From assembly GCA_903813345.2 (NCBI GenBank), contig CAIIXF020000007.1, positions 14,554,714 to 14,614,713 on the forward strand: a DNA stretch of 60,000 nt, given 5' to 3'. The notes beneath the pieces are model-generated. The model did no database searches. It was not told the origin of the DNA and saw nothing but the letters and a program-made list of their open reading frames with translations. Source of the DNA: Owenia fusiformis. Lineage: Eukaryota; Annelida; Polychaeta; Sabellida; Oweniidae. Numbering within the stretch: position 1 is the first letter of the stretch; each line of letters begins with the position of its first letter. Both the position numbers and the translations under genes were made by a program. This document shows positions 18,001 to 27,439 of this stretch, in pieces.

Positions 18001-20840
18001 TGCAAGTTTGTATTCATAACATGTATCAATGTATTTATTTCACCTTTAAGTAATATAATGAAGCAATCTATATTGTAGTAATATTCACCTCACGATAAAG
18101 ACTGGCATAACCATTAAGAATACAATATTTAAATCCAAATAAAAATAGATAGAATAGTTTATAATGTTACAACATGTAACTCAGATAACATTGATTAAAA
18201 TGCTAATTCCAGGCCCATGGGTTAAGAGCTAAATACTATCCTATAGAGATTTCCACAGAGAAAACTACTGAAGAAAAGATACCATATATGGTGGATTGGT
18301 AAGCAATCAATTGTAGACATTTTGTATGTCACAACCAAAATTGGTGAACTAATACTGTTATGGTCTCCAATTTTGTGATGGCAGTTTGCATCTGTAGTAG
18401 TGGTTGGCGTCCGGCATCTTACAACTTCCAATAACTTAACAAATACTCTTTAGACTGACCTAATTTTTTTTTCAAAGTCATCTACAACTCCTCAGAAATT
18501 CAAATCTGACTTTAGATTTGACATTTGATCTTCAACGACCTTCTCAATTGTAACAAAGCAAATATGTATTTTTTCAACTTGCCTCAAATTGACCAATATG
18601 TTTTTCAAAATCATCTACAGGTTCTCAGAAGTTCAAATCTGACTTAAGATTGAACTCATAATATTATAAGCAACTAGGTGGTGACATTTTGTTACGTTAA
18701 TGCCTTGTTATATTTGCTTGTACATCTTTCATGATCAATTCTAGAAATCTAGAATCAATATTTGAAGTGCAAGTATATAGTACTATGTATTCAAATCATA
18801 CTTTATAGAAATGCTCCCCTGATATAAGTACAGTATGTAACATAGTACTGTTTGTATTTTATGGTACATTTGAGAGTTGCCCCCAGTGGAATTTGTATGT
18901 ATTTAGAATGTTTTAATTACAGGTGGACCCAAGCTCACGACCTCCTGGTCACATGTAATCTTACAAAGTCAAAGCTCAGAGATATTGTGAGGGATTCTGA
19001 AATAGTCTTAAGGTAACACTTACTTATAAATGATACACATAACACACCAATTTGTGTGCCACTTCTGTAATTTGTGTGCAACTTCTGTAAAAGTATAGTT
19101 TCCAGATGAATAAATAACAATAGACCTAGCTCATTCTTAATTCTTTTGACAATCAACAAACTTCTTTGATGTGATCGTACTTCTTTATACTTGTATTTGT
19201 GTGGTTGAAACAAGGGTATTATATGGTTGTCTGCCCAACCTTATTGCTCAAATAAACATGGCCAATATATATGTATTTTATGCTGCATTAACCATCCATC
19301 AATATGCCTGGTGCTCCATAGACCCAAACACTGTTGAATTATGACATGAATAAACCACTTTTCACAGGGATGGCTGCAACTGGTTCTTAGATGAATTGCA
19401 CAAACACAAGCTTCCTCTGCTGATTTTCTCGGCTGGTGTTGGGGACATCATCATAGAAGTTCTACTACATCAGCATGAAATGTATGAAAACATTAAGATT
19501 GTCTCAAACTTCATGAACTTCAATAACCAAGTAAGTTCCATTTATTTTATTTTATTAAAAGGTCACTTCAGATTAGAATATTGATCATATTCAAGTAATA
19601 CATGGTGTCCCAACTATACCTTTGCTTATTTTTGGCACATGAATGTTATAGACCAATAAGAGAGTGGGGGATATGACCGTGATATAATAAACTGTGATAT
19701 GACATGATATTTGATTCATACTTACAATAATGCCCATGCTTTGCAGGGTGTCTTAAGTGGCTTTAAAGGAGAACTAAGAACTGATTCATACTTACAACAA
19801 TGTTCATGTTTTTCAGGGTGTCTGAAATGGCTTTAAAGGAGAACATCGAACTGATTCATACTGATAACAATGTTCACATTTTGCAGAGTGTCTTAACTGG
19901 CTTCAAAGGAGAACTGATTCATACTTACAACAATGTTCATGTTTTGCAGGGTGTCTTAACTGGCTTCAAAGGAGAACTCAGAACTGATTCATACTTACAA
20001 CAATGTTCATGTTTTTCAGGGTGTTTTAACTGGCTTTAAAGGAGAACTCAGAACTGATTCATACTTACAACAATGTTCATGTTTTGCAGGGTGTTTTAAC
20101 TGGCTTTAAAGGAGAACTCAGAACTGAATCATACTTACAACAATGTTCATGTTTTGCAGGGTGTTTTAACTGGCTTTAAAGGAGAACTCAGAAATGATTC
20201 ATACTTACAACAATGTTCATGTTTTGCAGGGTGTCTTAATTGGTTTTAAAGGAAAACTCAGAACTGGATCATACTTACAACAATGTTCATGTTTTGCAGG
20301 GTGTCTTAACTGGCTTTAAAGGAGAACTGATTCATACTTACAACAAGAACAAAAGTGCTATACATAAATCAGACTATTTTGAAAAACTTGCAAAAAGAGA
20401 GAATGTGATTTTACTTGGAGACTCTGTAGGAGATCTAAGGATGGCTGATGGATGTAAATATTCCAAGAATGTGCTCAAAATAGGATTCCTCAATGATAAG
20501 GTATTTTCCTATATGTCCTAATGTCTTGAATGACAATGACAATTAGGTTGCTGGATTATGATCAACTTTATTCTGATTTAGTTATTAAGGCTATTATGTG
20601 TAGGATTATCCCTAAATCAGTTTTGATTAAACTTTCTTAATCAAAATCAAATGGGTGGAAAGGCTACTGATCTGTATTTCAGTATATGTAATATGCATTA
20701 TCTTAAGCTAATCTGTGTCTTGAAATTTTCAGGTTGAGGAGCGAATGGATACATACAAGAACTTGTACGATATAGTGCTGGTCGCTGATGAAACCATGGA
20801 TGTTCCTAACAGTATACTACGAGAAGTATTCAGAATGTAG
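6030..20840 (+). CDS. NT5C3: Cytosolic 5'-nucleotidase III-like, membrane-anchored form
   Basis: Nine coding exons, all phase-consistent: 6030-6161, 12787-12888, 13118-13187, 14772-14818 or 16823-16869, 18213-18298, 18923-19012, 19368-19530, 20300-20500, 20733-20840 (TAG). They sum to 999 nt, 332 aa. Residues 12-31 ([14 protein letters not shown]...) are a likely N-terminal membrane anchor like that of the long vertebrate NT5C3A isoform. HAD-phosphatase motifs are intact: DFDMT (nucleophile D82, acid/base D84), IFSAG with S197, a candidate motif-III Lys in YNKN, and GDSVGD (D271, D275). The C-P-T-C-H after motif I and KYYPIE (E129) are typical of the family, which dephosphorylates pyrimidine (and in the 3B paralogue 7-methylguanosine) monophosphates. 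Length suits the family (about 290-336 aa). AATAAA at 21083-21088 is a possible poly(A) signal. Intron 1 is 6.6 kb and, like intron 3, full of transposons. Confidence 0.93.
6205..6392. mobile_element. CAAGGAG MITE with 9-bp target duplication, copy 1
   Basis: The terminal inverted repeats CAAGGAGGATTGG and CCAATCCTCCTTG are flanked by a perfect 9-bp duplication GGCTAGACT (6196-6204 and 6393-6401). 188 bp, no coding capacity. A 9-bp duplication points to a Mutator-type origin. It inserted 43 bp downstream of the exon 1 donor of the NT5C3-like gene. Confidence 0.85.
7101..7941. mobile_element. Inverted-repeat element, nested hairpin termini
   Basis: Termini of about 93 bp (CCATAAATGTGGGGTTATTT at the left, its complement at 7941) align along their length up to 'aggctttgattctttg'. 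Each terminus is itself a hairpin, because 'gtggggttattttga' recurs in inverted orientation about 45 bp further in. 841 bp, no protein-coding frame of note. Related short pieces ('accgatacccccataaatg' at 6719) lie just upstream. Confidence 0.7.
8167..8278 (+). CDS. Possible orphan exon, unrecognised
   Basis: Between an AG at 8165-8166 and a consensus donor (gtaagg, gt at 8279-8280) lies a 112-nt open segment in acceptor phase 1. It encodes [20 protein letters not shown], continuing [16 protein letters not shown], and ends in a split TG codon. The amino-acid composition looks genuine but I recognise no family. The pyrimidine tract before the AG is poor. Its phases (1 in, 2 out) do not fit as a cassette in the phase-0 intron 1 of the NT5C3-like gene, so it would be a nested gene, a relic, or chance. 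Confidence 0.22.
8503..8793. mobile_element. MITE with 80-bp inverted repeats and TTA duplication
   Basis: The ends GCATTCTTTTCGTGTAGTTG and its complement are flanked by TTA at 8500-8502 and 8794-8796, as in PIF/Harbinger-type insertions. Inverted repeats of about 80 bp include 'gtctgggtttatcggcagaa' and remain nearly identical, which suggests a young insertion. 291 bp, no coding capacity. Confidence 0.75.
9025..10415. repeat. Degenerate CTCCTG/CTCCCG-T-rich array
   Basis: Many short units of the form 'ctcccgattttt' (9,047-9,245) and 'ctcctgtttttaaagaaaa' (9,915-10,400, period roughly 20-30 bp). The block begins near 'gttgccaactcccgatttaaatcgggag' and ends near 'gagaggttggcagg', whose 'ttgccaac/gttggca' ends are complementary, so the array may be the body of one inverted-repeat element. 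It is interrupted at 9,677-9,902 by a MITE. Confidence 0.65.
9677..9902. mobile_element. CAAGGAG MITE with 9-bp target duplication, copy 2
   Basis: The terminal repeats CAAGGAGAATTGGCTCCCA and the complement of CAAGGAGGATTGGCTCCCA are flanked by the perfect 9-bp duplication ATCCTGGAC (9668-9676 and 9903-9911). 226 bp. Its interior matches the truncated copy at 3725-3872 and its termini match copy 1 at 6205-6392. Confidence 0.88.
10991..11081. mobile_element. Small hairpin MITE
   Basis: Arms of about 38 nt, cagagtccctactttcagc...gtccccagctgt and its imperfect complement acagc...gggactctg, enclose a short loop. Total 91 bp. No clear target duplication. Confidence 0.65.
11348..11985. repeat. 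Two diverged copies of a 135-bp segment
   Basis: The segment 'ctttgattttgaatttctta...attgaaatatcctgacatt...aatcccctactct...ggggtca' at 11,355-11,475 recurs at 11,838-11,980. Complementary 'aaggtagttgtt' at 11,645 and 'aacaactacctt' at 12,111 suggest that the second copy lies in an inverted-repeat element of about 480 bp. No coding potential. Confidence 0.5.
14008..14680. mobile_element. GC-rich inverted-repeat element in NT5C3-like intron 3
   Basis: The ends TGGCCTAGTCACATAGCCCG and their complement (CGGGCTATGTGACTAGGCCA) are flanked by TAA (14005-14007 and 14681-14683). The 673-bp interior is strikingly GC-rich against AT-rich surroundings and is dense in 'tcggccg', 'accggc' and 'ccgagctc' words. 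Open frames on both strands overlap one another, as expected from GC-rich non-coding DNA, so I do not call a gene. The 3-bp duplication suggests PIF/Harbinger-like mobilisation. Confidence 0.75.
14772..14818 (+). CDS. NT5C3: NT5C3-like alternative exon 4a
   Basis: A 47-nt exon with a strong acceptor (ttgcttacag) and consensus donor (att/gtaagt). Entering in phase 1 after CPTCH it encodes [16 protein letters not shown] and leaves in phase 0. The downstream exon 4b has identical length and phases and aligns (V-L-x-D-S-x-E-x-P), so the two are duplicates. The canonical human sequence at this place is N-IIDNCKLVTDECRKK. Using both exons puts 4b in phase 0, reading GTG TGC TAG, an immediate stop. 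Confidence 0.7.
15874..16700. mobile_element. Tc1/mariner-type element between exons 4a and 4b
   Basis: The left end is TA followed by CAGGGTGTTCCAAAAGTAAC; the right end is the complement (gttacttttggaacac) with an eroded terminus. Terminal similarity extends for tens of bases (aggactggt...; caccagtcct). About 827 bp, with no transposase frame. Same CAGGGTGTTC-type end as the element at 40,442. Confidence 0.7.
16823..16869 (+). CDS. NT5C3: NT5C3-like alternative exon 4b
   Basis: A 47-nt exon with acceptor 'tacttttag' and consensus donor (aca/gtaagt). In phase 1 it encodes [16 protein letters not shown]. Its acidic N-terminal half and Ser/Tyr/Lys C-terminal half resemble the family (IIDNCKLVTDECRKK in human) somewhat better than exon 4a, so it may be the ancestral copy. 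Skipping both 4a and 4b also breaks the frame: exon 5 would then read AGC CCA TGG GTT AAG AGC TAA. Exactly one of the pair is therefore needed for a full protein. Confidence 0.75.
16975..17075. repeat. Dispersed 'tgtcaccaccaaa' repeat, copy 1
   Basis: 'tatgtcaccaccaaa', 'tgttatggtct' and 'tggtggtgacattttcca...ttaatg' are shared with 18,305-18,710, which has the same blocks separated by about 390 bp. It is an interspersed element; copy 2 starts directly after the donor of exon 5. No coding capacity. Confidence 0.55.
18305..18710. repeat. Dispersed 'tgtcaccaccaaa' repeat, copy 2
   Basis: It begins 'tatgtcacaaccaaa' with 'ctgttatggtctcc' and ends 'taggtggtgacattttgttacgttaatg'. It includes a tandem pair of 'aatctgacttta/aagattgaa' segments with 'tcatctaca...ctcagaa..ttc' (18,478 and 18,612). 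It fills most of the intron between exons 5 and 6 of the NT5C3-like gene. Confidence 0.55.
19710..20345 (+). repeat. Nine-copy minisatellite carrying a splice acceptor and exon start
   Basis: The unit is 70 bp (one of 63 bp) and contains the intron end (tgttcatgttttgcag) plus the first 30-45 nt of exon 8 (ggtgtcttaactggcttta...). AG dinucleotides end at 19746, 19816, 19886, 19949, 20019, 20089, 20159, 20229 and 20299. The last is the acceptor that joins the intact exon 8. A 70-nt unit is not a multiple of three: entering at 20229 reads into the next unit out of frame and meets TAA within GGC TTT AA. Only the 63-bp unit (19887-19949) is frame-neutral. The array must have grown by unequal exchange from a boundary-spanning seed. 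Confidence 0.92.
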
Positions 20841-21599
20841 TCTCCATACTGTAGTCTACAAGTGATATATAAATATGATAGTCTACTCACAAAACCATAT
20901 ATTGTGTCCATATCTCCCAATACTCACCAAATTTGGCCCCTATACATTAATTGTCTGTTTAACAGATTTTAGGGGAAATAAGGCCCTATGACCAAGCTTT
21001 TTTATTCTTCATTTTACTCTAGATTTCAAAAATACAGAGGCTTGTTGAAATCATAAAAATGTGAGGTTTGACAACTTGACAGAATAAAGGGAAAAAGTCT
21101 GTCAAACAGACATTTAATTTGTAATGGGCCAACTGAGGACAATCATCAAAACATTTTTAATGTCTCATCTTAAGTTTTTAGTTATTCTTTAGCTAGTAAC
21201 TATCATTATGGCAAAATGGCCAACCTAACCTTAGTAAAACTTTAATAACAGACGCAAAAGGGGCTAAATAGTGGTTATTATAGTATACATAAAAATGGTA
21301 TGTGAATAGTGTGCATAAAACTTTAGTTCAGTATGAACTTTTTAATGATTGAATTGATACTCTGACAGATAATTTTAGCAAGAAGCCCGGTGACTCATAG
21401 TCTAAAGATGGCAGGCACAGCATTGTTCTTTTGCAGTTCCTCTTGTATGGGTTAACATACAAATATTGCTCAGCTTAATCTACCTTGCAATATTCAAAAT
21501 GAAACAATTATCTGTGCATGCCCTATATGAGTCCAAACAACAGATACTTGTTGTTCTAGTATTATTGCTGTAACAGCAACATAGTCGATATTTATAGGA

Positions 21600-21737
21600 T
21601 ATCCTATGATTTTGAGGAATATCATTTTTATCTACGAGGTGATATTGATATCTGCACGAGAGAGCGAAGCGAACGAGTGCATATATCAATATCACCGAGT
21701 AGATTAAAATGATATTCTGAAAAAAATCATAGGATGT
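21600..21737. repeat. Long palindrome D with GA-rich hinge
   Basis: The arms 'atcctatgatttt...gaatatcattttaatctac..ggtgatattgatat' and their complement fold into a hairpin. The centre is gagagagcgaagcgaacgag, related to the centres of the other palindromes at 4.18, 43.17 and 48.79 kb. It abuts the left end of the 21,743-22,010 element. Confidence 0.75.
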
Positions 21738-21742
21738 TCTTA

Positions 21743-22010
21743 TTATCCTACACTTACAAGGAGTGTACTAAATGTATAATATCATTGCAAAATGAATTTC
21801 ATGCCAAATAGAGTCAATTTGGCGGGAAATCAACAAGCAGAGTATATCGTCACAATATCCTCCGCATATTGGGTTTTCCGGAGTATATCGTCACGATATC
21901 CTCCGCCCGGAGTATATCGTGACGATATCCTCCGGATATTCATTTTGCCCATAAATATCAAATTTATTTTTTAATGTTATTATACATTTAGTACACTAAG
22001 TGTAGGATAA
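21743..22010. mobile_element. Inverted-repeat element enclosing iterated hairpins
   Basis: The termini TTATCCTACACTTA and TAAGTGTAGGATAA extend inward through 'gtgtactaaatgtataat' and its complement. Inside are three copies of a 27-bp near-perfect palindrome of the type ggagtatatcgtsacgatatcctcc (about 21,839, 21,880 and 21,909). 268 bp, non-coding. Confidence 0.7.
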
Positions 22011-22019
22011 TTTGATATA

Positions 22020-24680
22020 TCACACTCTCCGCCATGTAATAATGCAATCCATCATTATAGCCTGAGATGTGATAATTGGTATTATCAGTTGTAATGTAGA
22101 TTCTTGAGGAAATATTCATATATTATAAAAGACAAATTAACCAAGTTTATTATCTCCATCTATTGAGTATCTCTGTCATAAGAGCTTGTAAGAATGAATC
22201 TATAAAGTTTAGGACTGTCAATAGATGGCACAGTATTCAGTGGTTCATTTAATTATACAGGGTGTTTATGTGTCTGATCAATTGATCAATCTTAATTCCT
22301 TTCACTGTCCCCTCTTCCCTCAAATGTTTCCATTAAACATATTTTAGTAGGGAAGGGAAGAATCCATGTACAGTTAAGTTATTTAATATTTTAATATTGG
22401 TTTTATTTGGAAGTTTCATGTAGTATCCAATCCTACATACTCATGCAACATATGTAGATATGAATCAAATATGTTTTAGTACAAATAGATAACCTGCGAA
22501 AACAGTGTGAATTGTGCCTATGACATTATATTTATTGGGGATCGCACAACTCTTGCGAGATTTTCCTCGCAAAAACTCTTTTTGGTAAAAATGGATTCTG
22601 TAAGAATTACAATCATTTCCAAAGTGCAAAAAACATCATATGTACAATTTTTAAATTGAGAACATTGTTTGATGGACTCTTCTAGCATGGTTTTATTTCC
22701 CCACAGGTATTCATTAATATGTAGGGCAATGACAGTGATGTTTTTGCACAATTATTATAACAGAATAATGTACATTTACGCATAACATATTTTGTACTAA
22801 AATGCATCATACTATCTAGTATCTACCTACTGGTTTTAGTGATATTCTGTTTATTGCAATGACTTTTATTAACGCACATCATATGAAACCTTTTACTATA
22901 TGTATACATTGCAGTATAGCATACCAGCTTAAAATGTATAAGTGTATAAAATGGATACTACTGTATATGTGATTGTTGAAAGTTGATTTTTGCAATAAAC
23001 CTAATAATGAAAAAAATATATCTTTGATCATTCTGTTTGTCTAGAATAATACGAGTCTATGGTCAATTTTGGATTGTAACTTACGAATTCTGAAAAAGCT
23101 GTTAGATGAGCATTGACCACCATGGCTCCAGAACAGACCGCTCTCTAATGTATTGAACATATAGGTTGTAATGAGCGTAGTTTAAGTGGTCGAATGTATA
23201 TATACTCGTGTATGGAAAATTGGAAAAACATGCAAATAATTACAACCATACCATTAAATCAAACTGTACATTACAATCATTAAACTGACAAAACGGTACT
23301 AGTATCAGAATAAATAATTTTTAATTAAACTTTCTAGCATTTTATTAACAAAATCTGAGAGTTTTAGATTGTCAAATACTCCACTAGTGTATCCATAATA
23401 AAATGAAATGCAATGTTTTCCCAAGACCTGTACTTGAAAGACAACTGTTGAATGGATGTTTTGCTATTTCAGCCGCCTCAAACTTATCGTTTCGCAATGG
23501 TTTACAAGCATGGGATTTTTTTTTGAAAATTCATCGAATTGTCCTCAGTTTCTGGTCAGTTGTAATCGAGGAAATATTAGAAAAACAGAGTGTACTGTAA
23601 ATTATGTTGATTCTTATTTTTCCTGCCTTAGAATTACTACTGAAAATATCAAACATTCATGTATATACATGTAGGAAAAAGGGTTGCTAAAACTTTGGAT
23701 TTGCTTTTTATTAAACAATTCCTTAATATTTCGACTAGGCGTCCCTCCGTCCGTCAACATCAGTCGCACAAATTAAATATGCTATAGGTCAGCAGCTATT
23801 GGTATGAACTCATATCAACATTCATTTTCTGTATATCCATATGGCCTAGTGCCTATTTGACCTGTCATCGCCATTTCGCAGGTTTCCGAGAAATTGTCCG
23901 ATTTTGACGCAAAAGTATCAGGCCCTTGTTAGTTAAGGTAGAACTTTCAAATAAGTGTCAGTTGTTGCTGTATGTGCAACATGTGTCCTCTGCAGATTTC
24001 AAAGCTCTTTGAATTAGTTTTCGGTGTGAATAACATTTGACAAAAAGTAGGACTGTCATTTTCAGAGAACTTTCTCAAGTATAAGGTCAATGGCATTTTG
24101 TGATAGTAAATTCTTTGTAGCTGTCATAACTTATTCAATAACTAAGTATCTACCAAAGTACAAGTCTGAATAACTTAACGACTTAGCAAAAAACTCATGT
24201 AATTTGGACAAAAATAGTTTTTTCTGTACAAAATAATGCTTTCCAAACATATAATGTGGTTACAATTCACTGTGTGAGTACAGGTCCATTGGCCCTTTAT
24301 TATCCCTACAGTGGTGGATAAAAGCCTTCAATATCTCAGAAAAATATAACAAAATGGTTTTATAAGAGAATGATGGGGCTTTATTCGTCGAATCTCCGTT
24401 GGTGTATTGCTAAATGCTTTTAACCTGCTGTTTAGGGTTTTTTCATGTCTTCTGCAGGAATAAACGTTTTTTGTCGATATTTACGGAAAGGAAATATATT
24501 AGAAACGTAAAGGCTGGTAATATAAATAACTTCATGCCTTCATAAAGATTTTCCTCATTTAATAGTTCAGAATTTTAATTGCCTACATGGGTCTATATGA
24601 AATGATTAGTATTACATATCAGAATACACTGATCTTGTGTAACGTACAGCAAACTCACCATTTCCCATTGGTGACTTTCA
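22020..24680. other. No gene seen
   Basis: AT-rich, with short frames only. A mariner-type terminus ('tatacagggtgtt') occurs at 22,256 without a visible partner. 'ttgcaataaacc' at 22,991 could be a distal poly(A) signal for the NT5C3-like gene but nothing supports a 2-kb 3' UTR. No RNA gene recognised. Confidence 0.4.
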
Positions 24681-24689
24681 GAAGTATGG

Positions 24690-25075
24690 TGCGATTACAA
24701 TTAAGTATGAGCAAATGGTAACATTTACGAGTGCATGACCACACGTACTGGTGTATGATTAAAACCACTCGTGTGACATCACAAATACGTCTAGGTTCAT
24801 GTACGTGACTACAGGTAAGAGTGTATGAATGCAAGTATGAATTATAATCACAACTACGAGTGTATGCTTACAAATACGAGTAAATAATCTCAATTATAAG
24901 TATTTGATCATAGCTACGAGTATATGTTCTGAACTATGAGTGTATGATCACAACTACAAGTGTATGATCTAAACTATGAATATATAATCACAACGAGCGT
25001 ATGGTTTTAACGATTAGTGCAATGTCACAACTACGAGTGTATGATCCTAACGGTGAGTGTATAGTCAAAATTGTG
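24690..25075. repeat. Degenerate 20-bp tandem repeat
   Basis: Roughly 18 diverged units of the consensus 'acgagtgtatgatcacaact' (for example 'aactacgagtgtatgctta', 'gctacgagtatatgttct', 'aactacgagtgtatgatcct'). An ageing minisatellite with no open frame. Units are contiguous and diverged, so it is not a CRISPR-type array. Confidence 0.85.
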
Positions 25076-25079
25076 AATT

Positions 25080-27010
25080 ATATGGCCCCTTAATTTAAAT
25101 TTTGTTTGGTAAGATTCGCAAAATGAGATCATATATAAGTCCCCTCAAGCCTATATACCATACTTCCCGGGACAATGACCTGCATCAAACAAGTAAATAT
25201 ATTTCCCTTTTCTTTCTTGATTGATCATAAATATATTTTCCTTTCTTTTAAATAATAATTGCAATTACAGGTTATTGTAACATGATATTACTTTTGCCCG
25301 TGGCCAGAAAATTATCAATAGAGAGTAATTTATGGATAATGTTAAAGTAAGTTTGTATGCGAGAATAATGAAGCACTCATCTCGTTATTGTGCTGACATT
25401 TCTTGCTAATTCTAATTGATTCTGAGAGGGAAGGTAATGGCATTACCAAGGTAATGGGCTAAAAGTGTGAGAAAATACAAGAGTGTCGCTTTTTGTATTT
25501 GTTCAACTATGCTTTGTTGTGTATTGTTGAATGGATTTTGATCTGAGAAAAAACTTAAAAATCTATAATTTGGATGAAGAGAATTAACAAGTACGTATAT
25601 CCATGACTAAATCGAATTAAAAAATTATACAGTTCATGACAATTCTTTTCAATGAAAGCCTCGTATCAATACTCATCAATATAGGTGTGCCTGATTTGAT
25701 ACTAAAATGTTTCGTGTTTCAAGTCGCAATCGGTGTATTATAACATCTTTCTCTTGCAACCAGAATAAAAACTGATAAATGGCCCTGATGTTTTACACTG
25801 ACGTTTTCCTAGAGATATAGAAAATTCGTTACACGGATAGCTTGTGGTTGCAGAAAGTACTTGTCCCTTGGAATAATTGTCTACTCGTTAGGTCGTTGAA
25901 TAACTTCCGCAAAGAATGCACCATTGGAAACATTGATTAAGAAACTAGAAGCAATATGTAGTTGATGTCATCAATAAACTAAAAGAAAACAAACTATCAT
26001 CTATCTAATTATGGTAATGATCGGCGGTTCTAATCGTAAATAGCAAACTTTTATTTGTTTTGTATCTCCTGCCTTTCATTCAAGTGTTCGATTCTCCACC
26101 CCCGAACTATCGATATATCAATAATATGAATGCCATTTCATTGCAAAGTATGTTTGCCTTTTCTTCCTCATGTACCAAAAATACACCCAGAGGCATTCGA
26201 ATGTTTTCTTATTGTTTCACATAAAGAATGTGATGACGCTTTGGTTATGCAAACACAAAATAAAAATTCGTCATCTTTAAAGATCTTTGTTTCTTGGAGG
26301 CTTTAGATCAATTATACAACGCCGATGACTGTTAGATTTGATATCGGAACTGAACAGTCAATAATGTTAGGTTCAAGGAGAATTGTTTCAGCTCACGATG
26401 ATCACCCAACTATTGGGTCAATATTTCCGTATTTTTTCAGGTTATAAATTGTTCTTAGTTTTAGTGTTGTCGTGTTGCAAACGTATCTACAGGGTGGGCT
26501 AAAAATGTGGGTGGTATCCGCGGGCTGTTTCGGGATTACATATCAGGTGGATTAAGAGCAGGTGTTTTCTGTTTAAGATTGTCAATTGTTGATTTCGCTC
26601 GGTGCGATGGTGCTCCATCTGTTGGAAAATAAAGTCTCTGGATGTGCGCCTAATTTATGGTAAAAGACCTTTATATAATACACGGATTAATCTACTATTA
26701 TATGACCAACTCATTATGAATAGAATAGTGGCAGGTACTGTTCATATTTAAATGAGTTGCTCGTAAAATAGTAGGTTAATCCAGTAGCCGATAGCCGAAA
26801 GTTACGAATGCACGAATACAAGCTACTGTAAGTTCATACAAAATATTGAATGGATTGTTTAAATTTATTCGTGTGATGTGACACCTAGGTTACACCTGGC
26901 ACGACACACGATCGCTTTCTTCACTTGAAATCATTATAGATCGTGTAACAATTGATTCAATAATTGATTACATGATTAATAACAGATTACATAATCATCC
27001 ATACAAATAA
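25080..27010. other. No gene seen
   Basis: No convincing frame. A mariner-like terminus 'tctacagggtgggctaaaaa' occurs at 26,488 with no partner found. Otherwise unremarkable AT-rich sequence. Confidence 0.4.
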
Positions 27011-27013
27011 CGC

Positions 27014-27437
27014 AGATGCGAGTAGGTAGTAACCAGTTTCACCACCAGGTGGCTCGCTCGGGTCAGATAGCATGGCGGGTATAGTAGAAAGTTCCCTTTA
27101 ACTTAAATTACATCTGTTTTAGTGGTTCAATTTTCATATAACCCTTATGTATCTAATAGTTATGCAAATCAAAATTTGTCCAGTAAATGAAAATGTTATC
27201 TGACCAATACAAGAAAAGGTATTTTACTTTTTGTGATTTTGTAACATGGGCTCTATGGAGAATCAACCCGAACTAGAAGTCACACTTTCAAAAATAATTA
27301 AATTTTCAAACTTGATAAACAATTTTCGAAACCATATTTCTAGACGTAATTTTACATGTAGATTTTAAATATAACATCGCTTTGACTGGATTTTGAATAT
27401 TTAATGGCGTAAATCAAGATTTTTTCTACTCGCATCT
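27014..27437. mobile_element. AGATGCGAGTAG MITE, copy 1
   Basis: It is bounded by 'agatgcgagtag' and 'ctactcgcatct' and aligns along its whole 424 bp with 55,389-55,812 at roughly 80% identity by eye (for example 'caccaggtggct', 'acccttatgtatct', 'gaactagaagtcaca', 'gtaaatcaagatt'). No coding capacity. Full-length copies of equal size identify a discrete non-autonomous family. Confidence 0.85.
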
Positions 27438-27439
27438 AG

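Noticed and set aside
19800-20039. Open frame [16 protein letters not shown]-type repeats
   Set aside because: Read-through of the boundary-derived minisatellite. Most units shift the frame, so it is not a repeat protein.
24690-25075. Short repeats resembling a CRISPR array
   Set aside because: Units are contiguous and diverged, with no unique spacers, in a eukaryotic genome.
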